A stretch of DNA of 64,000 nucleotides, from contig NZ_CP108393.1 of NCBI RefSeq assembly GCF_035961655.1, positions 4,137,501-4,201,500 of the forward strand, read 5' to 3'. Position numbers and translations under genes: made by a program. Below the pieces are notes generated by a model. It ran no database searches. It was not told the origin of the DNA and saw nothing but the letters and a program-made list of their open reading frames with translations. This DNA is from Streptomyces sp. NBC_01317 (lineage in GTDB: Bacteria > Actinomycetota > Actinomycetes > Streptomycetales > Streptomycetaceae). Positions 42,904-51,613 of the stretch are shown here, in pieces; the first letter of the stretch is position 1; the number at the start of each line of letters is the position of its first letter.

Positions 42904-43607
42904 CCGCTCGCCTCCGTACGACCGTTCCCTGCGCCCCCGGGAAGATCCGCGGAGGTCACGCCCCACCAGGGGCAGACCCGGTAGGCGGGCCGCGTGTCGA
43001 ACTTCTGCTTGCTCCACACGGGCGCGTCCACGGTCGTCGAGACCGACCTGAGCTGGATCCGCCGCACAGGACCGCCCAGCCGGTGGTCCTCCAGCCGCAG
43101 CATCACTATCCGGCGCAGGTACTGCTCGGACAGCTGGCCGCGCAGCCCCTGCGGACGGTTGTCCGTGTCGTGCGAGCCGGTGAAGAAGTCCCAGCCGCGC
43201 CGCAGCTCGTTCTGGTCGATGTGGCTCGGGAAGGGATTGCCCCGTATCGCCGCGCCGTCCTCGGCGGAGAGGTCGATCCAGTCGGTGGTCGTCCGCGCGC
43301 CGTCCGGCGCCTCTACCTCTGCCCGTACCTGCACGCCGATGTTCTGCTGGAGCGGATTGGGCGCGAAGAGCTTCCAGTTCTGCTCGAACTCGGGATAGAT
43401 CCAGCTGTCGACGGCCGCGCCGTGCTGCTTGGTGAGCGTGTTGGACGGGGCGACGTGCAGGAAGACCATGCCGAGGTGGACGCAGGCCAGCACTCCGGCG
43501 ATCGCCAGAGCGAGAGCGGCCACCACCTGGTACGGAAGGGAGAGACCGGCTATGCCCGCGCCGGGCGGCGGCCCGGCCTTCACACCCTCACGGTCGTACG
43601 AATCCAT
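42900..43607 (-). CDS. DUF5819 membrane-associated protein
   Basis: A 235-residue protein with one N-terminal membrane helix (VVAALALAIAGVLACVHLGMVFLHV), then an exterior soluble domain with FEQNWKLFAPNPLQQNI and NELRRGWDFF motifs typical of DUF5819. It always sits before an HTTM gene in this group and overlaps it by 4 bp here. Function unknown. Confidence 0.88.
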   Translation of the reverse strand: MDSYDREGVKAGPPPGAGIAGLSLPYQVVAALALAIAGVLACVHLGMVFLHVAPSNTLTKQHGAAVDSWIYPEFEQNWKLFAPNPLQQNIGVQVRAEVEAPDGARTTTDWIDLSAEDGAAIRGNPFPSHIDQNELRRGWDFFTGSHDTDNRPQGLRGQLSEQYLRRIVMLRLEDHRLGGPVRRIQLRSVSTTVDAPVWSKQKFDTRPAYRVCPWWGVTSADLPGGAGNGRTEASG

Positions 43608-43663
43608 CCCACCTCGATCGCCACCCGGGAGCGGTCCCGGCCCGGTCCCCGGTCACTCCACGC

Positions 43664-44008
43664 TCAGAGGACAAACGCCGGGCCGCCGTTGTCACTGACC
43701 ATCGGACGCCCCGCGCCGTCCCAGGCGAGCATGCCGCCGTCCACGTTCACCGCGTCGACGCCCTGCTGCACCAGATACTGCGTGACCTGCGCGGAGCGGC
43801 CACCGACCCGGCACATCACATACGCCTTCCGCCCGTCGGCCACGGCCTCGGTCACCTCGCCGAACCGGCCGACAAAGTCACTCATCGGAACGTGCAGCGC
43901 GCCCTCGACATGACCGGCCGCCCATTCGTCGTCCTCCCGGACGTCCAGCACCAAGCCGTCGGACGGAACCGCCGCGACGTCCACGGAGGGCAGCGGGGCG
44001 AAGTTCAT
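43664..44008 (-). CDS. Rhodanese-like single-domain protein
   Basis: A 114-residue rhodanese domain: LVLDVREDDEWAAGHVEGALHVP and active-site Cys in VMCRVGGRS. It can carry a persulfide; single-domain forms act in sulfur trafficking. GAAGG lies about 9 nt before the ATG. Confidence 0.92.
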   Translation of the reverse strand: MNFAPLPSVDVAAVPSDGLVLDVREDDEWAAGHVEGALHVPMSDFVGRFGEVTEAVADGRKAYVMCRVGGRSAQVTQYLVQQGVDAVNVDGGMLAWDGAGRPMVSDNGGPAFVL

Positions 44009-44066
44009 GGGTGTCGCCTTCTCTCGTACCTGTCTGAGCCGGCCGGGTGATTCCGACTCCGGAAAC

Positions 44067-44957
44067 CTACCGCGCCAGCTGCGCCAGCTGACTCTCTCGC
44101 TCGGAGACCTCGGCGAGCAACTGCTCGGCGATCTCCTCCAGCAGCCGATCCGGGTCGTCGGGCGCCATCCGCAGCATCGCGCCGATGGCGCTCTCCTCCA
44201 GCTCCTTGGCGACCAGCGTCAGCAGCTCCTTGCGGTGCGAGAGCCACTCCAGCCTGGCGTACAGCTCCTCGCTCTCGCTGCGCCGGTGCTCCTCGGGCGC
44301 GGGCCCCGCCGCCCACTCCTCGGTCAGCTCCCGCAGCAGCGGCTCGTCCCCGCGCCCGTACGCGGCGTTGACGCGCGTGATGAACTCCTCGCGCCTGGCC
44401 CGCTCCTTGTCGTCCTGCGCCAGGTCCGGGTGCGCCTTGCGCGCCAGATCCCGGTAGAGCTTGCGCGCCTCGTCACTCGGCCTGACCCGCTTGGGCGGCC
44501 GTACGGGCTGGTCGGTCAGCATCGCCGCCGCCTCGGGCGACAGCCCCTCCGAGTCGAGCCAGTCGTGGAACAGCTCCTCCACCCCCGGCATGGGCTGCAC
44601 CAGCGCCCGGGCCTCCTCGGCCCTGCGCACGTCCGCCGGGTCGCCGGTCCGGGCGGCCGTCGCCTCGGCGATCATCGCGTCCAGCTCGTCGAGCCTGGCG
44701 TACATCGGCCCGAGCCGCTGGTGGTGCAGCCGGGAGAAGTTCTCCACCTCGACCCGGAAGGTCTCCAGCGCGATCTCGAACTCGATGAGCGCCTGCTCGG
44801 CGGCGCGCACGGCCTTCTCCAGCCGCGCCTCGGGCCGGGGCACGGCGGCCTCGGCCGCACCTCCCGCGTCCGCCGTCGCGCTCGGCGCGCTCGTCGCGTC
44901 CTGTACGTCCTGCTCGTCGTCGTTACGGATCGTCGGCTCCCCAGGGGCGTCGTGCAT
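44067..44957 (-). CDS. J-domain protein with coiled-coil N-terminus
   Basis: A 296-residue protein. Residues 40-130 are charged, helical and coiled-coil-like (EQALIEFEIALETFRVEVENF), followed by an internal J domain at about 155-220 with the HPD motif in ARKAHPDLAQ. The C-terminal 75 residues are another helical segment. It would stimulate an Hsp70 partner; the J domain being internal is unlike classical DnaJ, and there is no Gly/Phe or Cys-rich region. ATG 44957, or GTG 44960. Confidence 0.85.
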   Translation of the reverse strand: MHDAPGEPTIRNDDEQDVQDATSAPSATADAGGAAEAAVPRPEARLEKAVRAAEQALIEFEIALETFRVEVENFSRLHHQRLGPMYARLDELDAMIAEATAARTGDPADVRRAEEARALVQPMPGVEELFHDWLDSEGLSPEAAAMLTDQPVRPPKRVRPSDEARKLYRDLARKAHPDLAQDDKERARREEFITRVNAAYGRGDEPLLRELTEEWAAGPAPEEHRRSESEELYARLEWLSHRKELLTLVAKELEESAIGAMLRMAPDDPDRLLEEIAEQLLAEVSERESQLAQLAR

Positions 44958-45040
44958 CACCCGTCCAGCGTACGGGCGATCGAACCCGCCCCCGCCCCGC
45001 CTCCCGGACCGGGCCCCGCCCCGGCCCGTGACCCCCGCCG

Positions 45041-46537
45041 TCAGACGCCCGACTCCGCCGCGATCCGCCCGCTCCTGACCGCCGCCACCAGCTCCGCGTG
45101 ATCCGCCTCCGTACGGTCCGCGTACGCGACGGCGAAGGCCGCCACCGCGACGTCCAGCTCCTCGTTCTTGCCGCAGTACCCGGCGATCAGCCGGGGATCC
45201 ACGCTGTGCGCGTGCGCCCGCGCCAGCAGCGCCCCGGTCATCCGCCCGTAGTCGTCTATCTGGTCGGCCGGCAGCGCGGCCGGATCCACGCTCCCCTTGC
45301 GGTTCCTGAACTGCCGTACCTGGTACGGCCGGCCCGCCACCGTCGTCCACCCCAGCAGGCTGTCGCTGACCACCTGCATCCGCTTCTGCCCGAGCACCAC
45401 CCGGCGCCCCTCGTGCGTCACCTCGGGCACCTCGAAACCGGCGGCCGGCAGGTACGGCAACAGGGCCGAACCGCGCGCCTCCTTCACCTGGAGCACCAGC
45501 GGCTCCCCGCGGTGGTCGAGGAGCAGCACCACGTACGACCGGGTCCCGACGCTGCCGGTGCCGACGACCCGGAACGCCACGTCGTGGATCGCGTACCGCG
45601 CGAGGAGCGGCAGCCGGTCCTCCGACAGGGTCCCCAGATACTCCTCCAGCGAGGCGGCCACGGCCGCCGCCTCCTCGTCCGGCACCCGCCGCAGGACGGG
45701 CGGGGCGTCCACGAAGCGCCGCGTCCCGCCCCGGCGGCCGTCCGCGCCCGGGGAGCCGTCGGCCTCCGGCACGGCCTCGGTCGACCTGGCGGCGAACCGC
45801 GCGCTCGTGTTGTTGCGCGCCTTCTCCGAGACCCGCTCCAGCGTGCCGGCCAGATCCCGCGCGTCGGCGTGCGAGACCAGCTGCTCGTCGGCGATCGCGT
45901 TCCACGCGTCGAGCGCGGGAAGCTTCGCCAACAGCCGCATCGTGCGCCGGTACGACCCCACCGCGTCGCAGGCGCCGCGCCGGCACGTCTCCTCGTCCGC
46001 GCCCGCCTCGCGGCCCGCCAGCACCAGCGAGGTCGCGAGCCGCTTGACGTCCCACTCCCAGGGGCCGACGACGGTTTCGTCGAAGTCGTTGAGATCGATG
46101 ACGAGTTGCCCGCGCGAGTCCCCGTACAGACCGAAGTTCCCCGCGTGCGCGTCCCCGCAGATCTGAGCGCCGACCCCGGTGACCGGCGTGCCCACCAGGT
46201 CGTGGGCCATCAGCCCCGCCGAGCCCCGCAGGAACGCGAAGGGGGTGGCGGCCATCCGCCCCACCCGCAGCGGCGTCAGCCCCGGCACCCGGCCGCGGCT
46301 GGACTCCTCGACCGCCCGCAGCGCGTCGGGCCGCCCGGCCGCGAGGACGAGGGAGTCGTGCGACGAGCGCGGCACCCGGTCCCGCAGCGCGTGCCCCCGC
46401 GCCTTGGGCGTGGGCGCTCCGGCCACGGACGCGCGCGGCGCGAATCCGGACACCTCCGGAATGCGACCGTCCGTGTGAGCCGGCCGTCCCCCGGCGCCCC
46501 GCGACCGCTCCGACACCGCCGATCCGACTTCGCCCAT
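45041..46537 (-). CDS. DUF2252 family protein
   Basis: A 498-residue protein of DUF2252, related to the protein-kinase-like phosphotransferases. The signature GDAHAGNFG and LNDFDET (a nucleotide/metal motif) lie near 130-155 and RLATSLVLAGREAG follows. Its reaction is unknown. It starts after a 208-bp region containing one DnaA box. Monocistronic. Confidence 0.9.
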   Translation of the reverse strand: MGEVGSAVSERSRGAGGRPAHTDGRIPEVSGFAPRASVAGAPTPKARGHALRDRVPRSSHDSLVLAAGRPDALRAVEESSRGRVPGLTPLRVGRMAATPFAFLRGSAGLMAHDLVGTPVTGVGAQICGDAHAGNFGLYGDSRGQLVIDLNDFDETVVGPWEWDVKRLATSLVLAGREAGADEETCRRGACDAVGSYRRTMRLLAKLPALDAWNAIADEQLVSHADARDLAGTLERVSEKARNNTSARFAARSTEAVPEADGSPGADGRRGGTRRFVDAPPVLRRVPDEEAAAVAASLEEYLGTLSEDRLPLLARYAIHDVAFRVVGTGSVGTRSYVVLLLDHRGEPLVLQVKEARGSALLPYLPAAGFEVPEVTHEGRRVVLGQKRMQVVSDSLLGWTTVAGRPYQVRQFRNRKGSVDPAALPADQIDDYGRMTGALLARAHAHSVDPRLIAGYCGKNEELDVAVAAFAVAYADRTEADHAELVAAVRSGRIAAESGV

Positions 46538-46646
46538 GGCGTGCCGCCTCCCCCGTGCTCGTACGTGCTCGTGCCTGCTCCTGCTGAATCAGGCCAACAT
46601 CAACTGAGCACGACGTTACCGCCGGGCGAAGCCGGCCGCCTCCCCC

Positions 46647-46655
46647 TGTGGACAA
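46647..46655 (-). other. DnaA box
   Basis: TGTGGACAA, reverse complement of TTGTCCACA, in the intergenic DNA between hxlR and the DUF2252 gene. Confidence 0.58.
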
Positions 46656-46745
46656 CTGCGGACAGGCACCCGTTCCGGCCATATGAGCCCACGAATGAGC
46701 GCACGAACGAGCCCACGAAGAAAGCCGAGCCCCCGCGGACACCCT

Positions 46746-47123
46746 CTAGCAGTTCCCAACGCAGGACCCCTCGGGCGGTGGCTCGCGCAGATATGACTCC
46801 GACCACATCCTCAGCTCTTTGAGCGCGGGCTCCATCGCCTGCCCCGCCTCCGTCAGCCGGTACGCGACCCGCAGCGGCGGCCCGTCGTCGACCTCCCGTA
46901 CGACCAGCCCGGCGGCCGCCAGTTCCGTGAGCCGGTCGGAGAGCATGCGCTCGCTGATCCCCGGGATGGCGCGCCGCAGTTCGGCGAAATGGACCGCGCG
47001 CTGCATCAGCACGGAAACGATCGGGCCGGTCCACCGCTTGCCCAACAGCTCGAAGACGCGGGTGATCCCCACGTCGACCTTCCTACACGCGTCCTCGCTG
47101 TGCTCCGCGTTCCGCTCCGCCAT
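46746..47123 (-). CDS. HxlR-family redox-sensing regulator
   Basis: A 125-residue winged HTH protein (CRKVDVGITRVFELLGKRWTGPIVSVL; ISERMLSDRLTELAAAGLV). The Cys at residue 13 is in the DACRKV position that YodB/HypR use to sense quinones, and two more Cys end the protein (GSCVGNC). It is divergent from an azoreductase, the classic YodB target, so it probably represses azoR until thiol oxidation. A CTATG-N5-CATAG palindrome lies between them. Confidence 0.9.
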   Translation of the reverse strand: MAERNAEHSEDACRKVDVGITRVFELLGKRWTGPIVSVLMQRAVHFAELRRAIPGISERMLSDRLTELAAAGLVVREVDDGPPLRVAYRLTEAGQAMEPALKELRMWSESYLREPPPEGSCVGNC

Positions 47124-47172
47124 GTCCCCAGAGTACTGGCGCCTTCCGATCGGGATGAAAAAAAGTAAGCGA

Positions 47173-47187
47173 CTATGTTATCCATAG
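47173..47187. promoter_or_regulatory. HxlR operator candidate
   Basis: CTATG-TTATC-CATAG, a perfect 5-bp inverted repeat with a 5-nt spacer in the AT-rich divergent region of hxlR and azoR. The TATGTT inside it could be a -10 element of azoR. Confidence 0.45.
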
Positions 47188-47268
47188 GTACGCACAGAAT
47201 CTTGGTTCCTTACGGAGCTTCGCCTCTGTGCGTGGACCACCCCCGCCCCTGCCCGATGGAGATCCGTC

Positions 47269-47883
47269 ATGGCCACGCTTCTGCACCTCGACTCCGCCCT
47301 CTTCCCCCAGGGCTCCGCCTCCCGCGACATCACGGCCGCCTTCGTGAAGTCCTGGCTGGAGCAGCACCCGGAGGGCAAGGTCGTCTACCGCGACCTCGCC
47401 GCCTCCCCGATCCCCCACCTGGACGCCGCGGCCGTCGGCGCGGGGCCGGACCACGAGCTGCGTGCCGAGCTGGCCGCCGAGCTCGCGGAGGCCGACGCCG
47501 TCCTGATAGGTGCCCCGATGTACAACTTCACGATCGCCTCCACCCTCAAGGCGTGGCTCGACCAGGTGATCATCGTGGGTTCCAACACGGGCCCCGACAG
47601 CCCGGTGGCGGGCACCCCGTTCACGATCGTCGCCAGCCGCGGCGGGTCGTACGCCCCCGGCACCCCACGCGAGGACTTCGAGTTCGTCCAGAACTACCTG
47701 GAGAAGGTCCTGACCGGCATGCTCGGCATCACCGAGATCGACTTCATCGTCCCGGAGCTGACCCTGGCCCCCGTGAAGCCGGAGATGGCCGACCTCATCC
47801 CCCTCGCCGAGGCCTCCCGCGCGAAGGCCCACGAGGAGGCGATCCAGAAGGCCAAGGCCCTGGGCGCCCGCCACGCGGCCTGA
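47269..47883 (+). CDS. azoR: FMN-dependent NADH:quinone/azo oxidoreductase
   Basis: A 204-residue flavodoxin-fold AzoR. FMN contacts are in SGALFPQGSAS-like HLDSALFPQGSASRDI, GAPMYNFTIASTLKAWLDQ and VASRGGSYAPG. It reduces quinones or azo compounds with NADH; in related systems it relieves electrophile stress. It is divergent from an HxlR repressor and ends in an exceptionally strong terminator. Confidence 0.93.
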   Translation: MATLLHLDSALFPQGSASRDITAAFVKSWLEQHPEGKVVYRDLAASPIPHLDAAAVGAGPDHELRAELAAELAEADAVLIGAPMYNFTIASTLKAWLDQVIIVGSNTGPDSPVAGTPFTIVASRGGSYAPGTPREDFEFVQNYLEKVLTGMLGITEIDFIVPELTLAPVKPEMADLIPLAEASRAKAHEEAIQKAKALGARHAA

Positions 47884-47902
47884 CGCGTCACAGCGCAGAA
47901 CG

Positions 47903-47942
47903 GGCCTCGGGGGTGGCGTCCCAGGACGCCACCCCCGAGGCC
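47903..47942 (+). terminator. azoR terminator
   Basis: A perfect 18-bp stem (GGCCTCGGGGGTGGCGTC and complement) with a 4-nt CCAG loop, 20 bp after the azoR stop. Confidence 0.93.
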
Positions 47943-48081
47943 AGGAGCATCTGACATCCCGTCATTCGCCATCGCCACGACCGGCCCCGGCCGTGACATG
48001 CGTCACTGAGGCCCTCACCGCCCCCGTTCACCGGACAGACAGCGCCGTACACCCCGTACAGCCCTACACCCCGTACATACG

Positions 48082-48131
48082 AGAAGCGGGCCCCCGCCAG
48101 GACTTTCGTCTCCGGCCGGGACCCGCTCTTC
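48082..48131 (-). terminator. Candidate tRNA-Leu terminator
   Basis: An imperfect stem (AGCGGG plus CCC pairing, with mismatches) flanks about 48091-48121, just 3' of the tRNA. Confidence 0.48.
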
Positions 48132-48141
48132 GGTTTCTCTG

Positions 48142-48225
48142 TGCGCGAGGGGGGAGTTGAACCCCCACGCCCTTTCGGGCACTGGAACCTGAATCCAGCG
48201 CGTCTGCCTATTCCGCCACCCGCGC
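48142..48225 (-). tRNA. tRNA-Leu (anticodon CAG)
   Basis: An 84-nt class II tRNA. Acceptor stem GCGCGGG pairs with CUCGCGC; anticodon arm CUGGA / UCCAG encloses loop UUCAGGU with CAG; a long variable arm GCCCGAAAGGGC and T-arm GGGGG-UUCAACU-CCCCC follow. Discriminator A; CCA is not encoded. It decodes CUG, the commonest Leu codon in GC-rich genomes. Confidence 0.97.
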
Positions 48226-48539
48226 ATTGGGTGTGCCGTCCGGTGCCTCACCTGCTGGTGTGAACTCCTGGCGACATCGAGAAGATTAGCACGCTGGAGG
48301 GGGTCGAATCACATCCGTTTGTTTGGCCGGCCCGGTCCTGGAACAGGGAACGAACAGGGGCGGGCCCCACTCCTCCTCCGTGCACCCGGGGTGCGGGACA
48401 CTGTCGGGAGGCCGCCTCTACGATCCGTGTGAGAGGTGACACTCATCAACGGGGCGGACATGGGGAACCAGCCTATTTCCCGGCGCGTGGATACGATCAG
48501 TAAGCAGTACCAGGACAGCAACGACCGAGGAGGTGCCCC
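48226..48539. promoter_or_regulatory. 314-bp region between tRNA-Leu and fhaA
   Basis: No gene. On the minus strand TAATCT near 48282 may be the -10 of the tRNA promoter. On the plus strand TACGAT (48492-48497) is a plausible -10 for the fhaA operon, without a recognisable -35. Confidence 0.4.
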
Positions 48540-49406
48540 ATGGGAGTCATGAAGCGTTTCGAACAGCGTCTCGAAGGTTTGGTCAACGGCACCTTCGCGA
48601 AGGTCTTCAAGTCCGAGGTCCAGCCCGTGGAGATCGCCGGCGCCCTCCAACGCGAGTGCGACAACAACGCGACGATCTGGAACCGCGAGCGGACCGTCGT
48701 ACCCAACGACTTCATCGTCGAGCTGAGCACGCCCGACTACGAGCGGCTCAGCCCGTACTCCGGACAGCTCGGGGACGAACTGTCCGGGCTGGTCCGCGAC
48801 TACGCGAAGCAGCAGCGCTACACCTTCATGGGCCCCATCAAGGTCCACCTGGAGAAGGCCGAGGACCTCGACACCGGTCTGTACCGGGTGCGCAGCCGCA
48901 CCCTGGCGTCGAGTACGTCCCAGGCCTCGGGGCCCGCCCCCGCTGCCCCCCAGGGCGGCTACGGCTACCCGCCCGCCGCCGCGCCCCCCATGCCCGCCGC
49001 ACCCCCGCCCGGCGGCCACCAGCCCCCGCCAGGAGGCCCGGGACGCGGACCGGGACCGGTTCCAGGACCCGGCCACGCGGCCGGACCCGGCCCCGCGGCG
49101 GCACCCGGCGGCCTGCCGGGCACCCAGGTAAGACGCTGGATCGAGATCAACGGCACCCGCCACCAGATCTCCCGCGCGACGCTCGTGCTCGGCCGCAGCA
49201 CCGAGGCGGACGTGCGGATCGACGACCCCGGCGTATCGCGGCGGCACTGCGAGATCCGGGTCGGTACGCCCTCGACTATCCAGGATCTCGGGTCCACCAA
49301 CGGCATCGTGGTAGACGGACAGCACACCACCCGCGCTACGCTCCGCGACGGCTCGCGGATCGTCGTGGGCAATTCCACCATCGTTTACCGGCAAGCCGAA
49401 GGGTGA
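48540..49406 (+). CDS. fhaA: FHA-domain protein FhaA (DUF3662/FHA)
   Basis: A 288-residue protein. The N-terminal 115 residues are DUF3662 (GVMKRFEQRLEGLVNGTFAKVFKSEVQPVEIAGAL); a Pro/Gly/Ala-rich linker spans 125-195; a C-terminal FHA domain (RWIEINGTRHQISRATLVLGRSTEADVRID, then SRRHCEI and DLGSTNG) binds phospho-Thr. In mycobacteria FhaA binds phosphorylated MviN to control peptidoglycan precursor flow. First gene of the pknB operon. Confidence 0.95.
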   Translation: MGVMKRFEQRLEGLVNGTFAKVFKSEVQPVEIAGALQRECDNNATIWNRERTVVPNDFIVELSTPDYERLSPYSGQLGDELSGLVRDYAKQQRYTFMGPIKVHLEKAEDLDTGLYRVRSRTLASSTSQASGPAPAAPQGGYGYPPAAAPPMPAAPPPGGHQPPPGGPGRGPGPVPGPGHAAGPGPAAAPGGLPGTQVRRWIEINGTRHQISRATLVLGRSTEADVRIDDPGVSRRHCEIRVGTPSTIQDLGSTNGIVVDGQHTTRATLRDGSRIVVGNSTIVYRQAEG

Positions 49407-49416
49407 AGCGGGGGCA

Positions 49417-49935
49417 ATGTCAGAGCTGACCCTGACGGTCATGCGGCTAGGTTTCCTGGCCGTTCTGTGGCTGTTCGTGATCGTGGCCGTCCAGGTCATC
49501 CGCAGCGACCTGTTCGGAACACGCGTCACCCAGCGCGGCTCACGCCGCACCGCGGACGCCAGACCGCAACAGGCACGCCAGACCGCGGCGGCGGCCCCGC
49601 CGCCGCAACGCCAGCAGCAGGGAGGCCGGCAGCGCCGCGGCGCACCCACCAAGCTGGTCGTCTCCGAAGGCATCCTGACCGGCACCACGGTCGCGCTCCA
49701 GGGGCAGACCATCACCCTGGGCCGCGCGCACGACTCCACGATCGTGCTGGACGACGACTACGCGTCCAGCCGGCATGCCAGGATCTACCCGGACCGTGAC
49801 GGCCAGTGGATCGTCGAGGATCTCGGGTCCACCAACGGCACGTATCTCGACCGGACCCGGCTCACGACCCCGACACCGATTCCGCTGGGCTCACCGATCC
49901 GCATCGGGAAGACCGTCATCGAGCTGCGGAAGTAG
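49417..49935 (+). CDS. fhaB: FHA-domain protein FhaB
   Basis: A 172-residue protein with an N-terminal membrane helix (LGFLAVLWLFVIVAVQVI, 11-28), a Gln/Arg/Pro linker, and an FHA domain (TLGRAHDSTIVLDDDYASSRHARI; DLGSTNGTYLD). It lies 11 bp after fhaA. FhaB is a phospho-Thr-dependent adaptor for PknB and division proteins. Confidence 0.95.
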   Translation: MSELTLTVMRLGFLAVLWLFVIVAVQVIRSDLFGTRVTQRGSRRTADARPQQARQTAAAAPPPQRQQQGGRQRRGAPTKLVVSEGILTGTTVALQGQTITLGRAHDSTIVLDDDYASSRHARIYPDRDGQWIVEDLGSTNGTYLDRTRLTTPTPIPLGSPIRIGKTVIELRK

Positions 49936-50076
49936 TACGACAATGAGCGAGCGGAGCGAGCGAGCCGCAGCGGTCCCGACAGCGGACCGGAGCAGGCTCC
50001 CGACCGGAGGGTGGGCAGTGTGGCTCGAGACCGGCTGGCGCGACAGTCGACCGGCGAGCCGACGGGCGAGGTGCGC

Positions 50077-51588
50077 ATGAGTCTGTCGCTGCGCTTCGCC
50101 GCCGGGTCGCACAAAGGCATGATCCGGGAGGGCAACGAGGACTCCGGCTACGCCGGCCCCCGATTGCTCGCCATCGCCGACGGCATGGGCGGCCAGGCCG
50201 CCGGTGAGGTCGCCTCCTCCGAGGTGATCTCCACCCTCGTGCAGCTCGACGACGACGTGCCGGGCTCCGACATCCTCACCTCGCTCGGTACGGCGGTCCA
50301 GCGCGCCAACGACCAGCTCCGCCTGATGGTCGAGGAGGACCCGCAGCTGGAGGGCATGGGCACCACGCTCACCGCCCTCCTGTGGACCGGCCAGCGCCTC
50401 GGCCTCGTCCACGTCGGCGACTCCCGCGCGTACCTCCTGCGCGACGGCCTCCTCACGCAGATCACCCAGGACCACACCTGGGTGCAGCGCCTGGTCGACG
50501 AGGGCCGGATCACCGAGGAAGAGGCCACCACCCACCCGCAGCGCTCCCTGCTGATGCGCGCGCTGGGCAGCGGCGACCACGTCGAGCCGGACCTCTCCAT
50601 CCGTGAAGTACGGGCGGGCGACCGGTACTTGATCTGTTCGGACGGTCTCTCCGGCGTCGTCTCCCACCAGACCATGGAAGAGGCCCTCGCCGGCTACCAG
50701 GGCCCCCAGGAGACCATCCAGACCCTCATCGAGCTGGCCCTGCGCGGCGGCGGCCCCGACAACATCACCTGCATCGTCGCCGACGTCCTGGACGTCGACG
50801 CCAACGACACCCTCGCCGCCCAGCTCAACGACACCCCCGTCGTCGTCGGCGCCGTCGCCGAGAACCAGCTTCCGCCCAGCGCCGCGGAGAACGCCGCCGC
50901 GATGCAGACCCCCGCGGGCCGCGCGGCCGGCCTCGGCCGCGCCGTACCGCAGCAGCCCGCCGGCGGCTTCGGCCCGCCCGGCAGCGGCGACGACCCCGCG
51001 TACGGCGGCATGCCGCCCGAGGGCGGGTACGGGACCTACAGCGACGACGACTTCGTCAAGCCCCGCGGCGGCCGCAAGTGGGCCAAGAGATCCTTCTACG
51101 TCGTCCTGGCGCTCGCCGTGGTCGGCGGCGGCCTGTACGGCGGCTACCGCTGGACCCAGACCCAGTACTACGTCGGCTCCAACAAGCAGCATGTCGCGCT
51201 CTACCGGGGCATCAGCCAGGACCTGGCCTGGGTCTCGCTCTCGAAGGTCCACAAGGACCACCCCGAGATCGAACTCAAGTACCTCCCGGACTACCAGCGC
51301 AAGCAGGTCGAGGGCACCATCACCGAAGGCAACCTGAGCGAGGCCGGCAAGAAGATCGACGCGCTCGCCGTCCAGGCCTCGGCCTGCAAGAAGGACGAGC
51401 AGCGCCGCGCCGCCGAGCGGGCGGCCGACGTGGCCGACAGCGAGGAGCAGGTGGGCGGCACCAAGCCGACCGACAAGCCCTCGACCGGCCCGACCGACAC
51501 CACCAAGCCCGACAAAGCCACTCCCCATCCGGGCCCCAGCCTCTCGGAAGAGGAGCAGAAAGTGGCCTCGAACTGCGGGAAGCAGTAG
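50077..51588 (+). CDS. pstP: PP2C-family Ser/Thr phosphatase PstP
   Basis: A 503-residue PP2C. Catalytic domain 6-235 with metal-binding REGNED, LLAIADGMGGQA, GDSRAYLL and GPDNIT. After a linker comes one membrane helix (FYVVLALAVVGGGLYGGYRW, about 347-366) and an exterior Lys/Asp/Thr/Pro-rich domain. It dephosphorylates PknB and its substrates. ATG 50077 has GAGG 5 nt upstream; a GTG at 50011 would add 22 residues. 49936-50076 holds no gene otherwise. Confidence 0.95.
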   Translation: MSLSLRFAAGSHKGMIREGNEDSGYAGPRLLAIADGMGGQAAGEVASSEVISTLVQLDDDVPGSDILTSLGTAVQRANDQLRLMVEEDPQLEGMGTTLTALLWTGQRLGLVHVGDSRAYLLRDGLLTQITQDHTWVQRLVDEGRITEEEATTHPQRSLLMRALGSGDHVEPDLSIREVRAGDRYLICSDGLSGVVSHQTMEEALAGYQGPQETIQTLIELALRGGGPDNITCIVADVLDVDANDTLAAQLNDTPVVVGAVAENQLPPSAAENAAAMQTPAGRAAGLGRAVPQQPAGGFGPPGSGDDPAYGGMPPEGGYGTYSDDDFVKPRGGRKWAKRSFYVVLALAVVGGGLYGGYRWTQTQYYVGSNKQHVALYRGISQDLAWVSLSKVHKDHPEIELKYLPDYQRKQVEGTITEGNLSEAGKKIDALAVQASACKKDEQRRAAERAADVADSEEQVGGTKPTDKPSTGPTDTTKPDKATPHPGPSLSEEEQKVASNCGKQ

Positions 51589-51613
51589 CGGCCGAGGGGG
51601 CCTCTTCACCACC

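Noticed and set aside
44067..46742. A single 891-residue fusion of the DUF2252 and J-domain frames
   Set aside because: Most of its length is an off-frame reading of the DUF2252 gene; only the last 296 codons are the real J-domain protein.
47150..47180. SigR-type (GGAAT-N18-GTT) promoter for azoR
   Set aside because: The nearest GGAT and GTT elements have a poor -35 and wrong spacing.
48015..48251. Open reading frame across the tRNA-Leu gene
   Set aside because: The frame reads through a complete cloverleaf tRNA; it is a composition shadow.
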